Shown here: in pieces, positions 27,144-27,259 of the stretch
Numbering within the stretch: position 1 is the first letter of the stretch
Layout: every line of letters starts with the position of its first letter
NCBI RefSeq assembly: GCF_042679605.1
Contig: NZ_JBHTMU010000049.1
Location: 1 to 27,259, forward strand
Direction of reading: 5' to 3'
DNA from: Litorisediminicola beolgyonensis
GTDB taxonomy: Bacteria; Pseudomonadota; Alphaproteobacteria; Rhodobacterales; Rhodobacteraceae
DNA: 27,259 bases
Translations under genes and position numbers: made by a program
The notes under the pieces: model-generated
Database searches by the model: none
What the model saw: only the letters and a program-made list of their open reading frames with translations
What the model was told of the DNA's origin: nothing

Positions 27144-27207
27144 CCGGGGGGCGCAATCGCGCCGCCCCGGGGGGGCGAGTTGGCGCGGCCCGGCGTTTCC
27201 GCCGGGC
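27144..27207. repeat. Two GC-rich hairpins between the radical SAM gene and the next gene
   Basis: CCGGGG-GGCGC (27144-27154) pairs with GCGCC-G-CCCCGG (27159-27170) with one bulged G and loop AATC. GCCCGGCG (27188-27195) pairs perfectly with CGCCGGGC (27200-27207) around loop TTTC. No T-run follows either. They may reduce read-through or protect the upstream message; the next gene may then need its own start signal. Confidence 0.5.
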
Positions 27208-27232
27208 GGCACGCATGTCCTAGGTCGCACCC

Positions 27233-27259
27233 ATGCACCGCGTCACGCTCCCGAGGATC
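27233..27259 (+). CDS. Start of a probable UdgX-type uracil-DNA-binding protein (runs past window end)
   Basis: Only nine codons are visible (MHRVTLPRI). UdgX proteins of this group, which begin with a DUF4130-type domain and end with a uracil-DNA glycosylase domain, often start with a similar M-x-x-V-x-L-P segment, and the radical SAM family upstream is usually found next to them. No strong ribosome site precedes the ATG. The assignment therefore rests on context and a very short match. UdgX binds uracil in DNA and crosslinks to the abasic site it makes. Confidence 0.4.

Overview
The window is a gene-dense, GC-rich piece of chromosome. Gene order (tol-pal-cpoB-tilS-ftsH and mreBCD-mrdA-rodA), protein types and the alphaproteobacterial form of the LexA box point to an alphaproteobacterium, most likely a member of the Rhodobacteraceae (Roseobacter group or relative). 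I saw no tRNA, rRNA, CRISPR array, insertion sequence or phage gene, and composition looks uniform, so this is mostly core genome.

Positions 1-8147 (+ strand) hold a cell-envelope block: the end of tolA, then tolB, pal and cpoB (the Tol-Pal system that links outer membrane, peptidoglycan and inner membrane during division). tilS follows with a 4-base overlap. ftsH comes next, with its own heat-shock-like promoter lying on the tilS stop codon. It is followed closely by a Tam-type methyltransferase and a MOSC-domain protein.

Positions 8139-19966 (- strand) hold three groups. Reading in the direction of transcription, a lipase-like protein comes first. Next is the rod-shape operon mreB-mreC-mreD-mrdA-rodA, which runs on through a coupled hydroxyacid reductase (GhrA type) into rpe. 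After a 191-base gap with a two-hairpin intergenic element comes a DNA-repair and accessory group: lhr-type helicase, pdeM nuclease and a PaaI-type thioesterase.

Positions 20250-22751 (+) hold one large FAD/GcvT-type amine demethylase gene, alone. It converges on a large MscS-family channel (23063-25621, -) with a signal peptide, a Gly/Ser/Asp/Gln-rich linker and an acidic tail.

Positions 25807-27259 (+) hold the most interesting unit. A radical SAM protein of the family linked to uracil-DNA glycosylases has an exact GAAC-N7-GAAC LexA box overlapping the -10 of a good promoter. The predicted transcript starts at or next to the start codon, so it may be leaderless. The last 27 bases look like the start of its usual partner, a UdgX-type protein. 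This reads as an SOS-controlled DNA-repair pair whose radical SAM half has, to my knowledge, no established chemistry.
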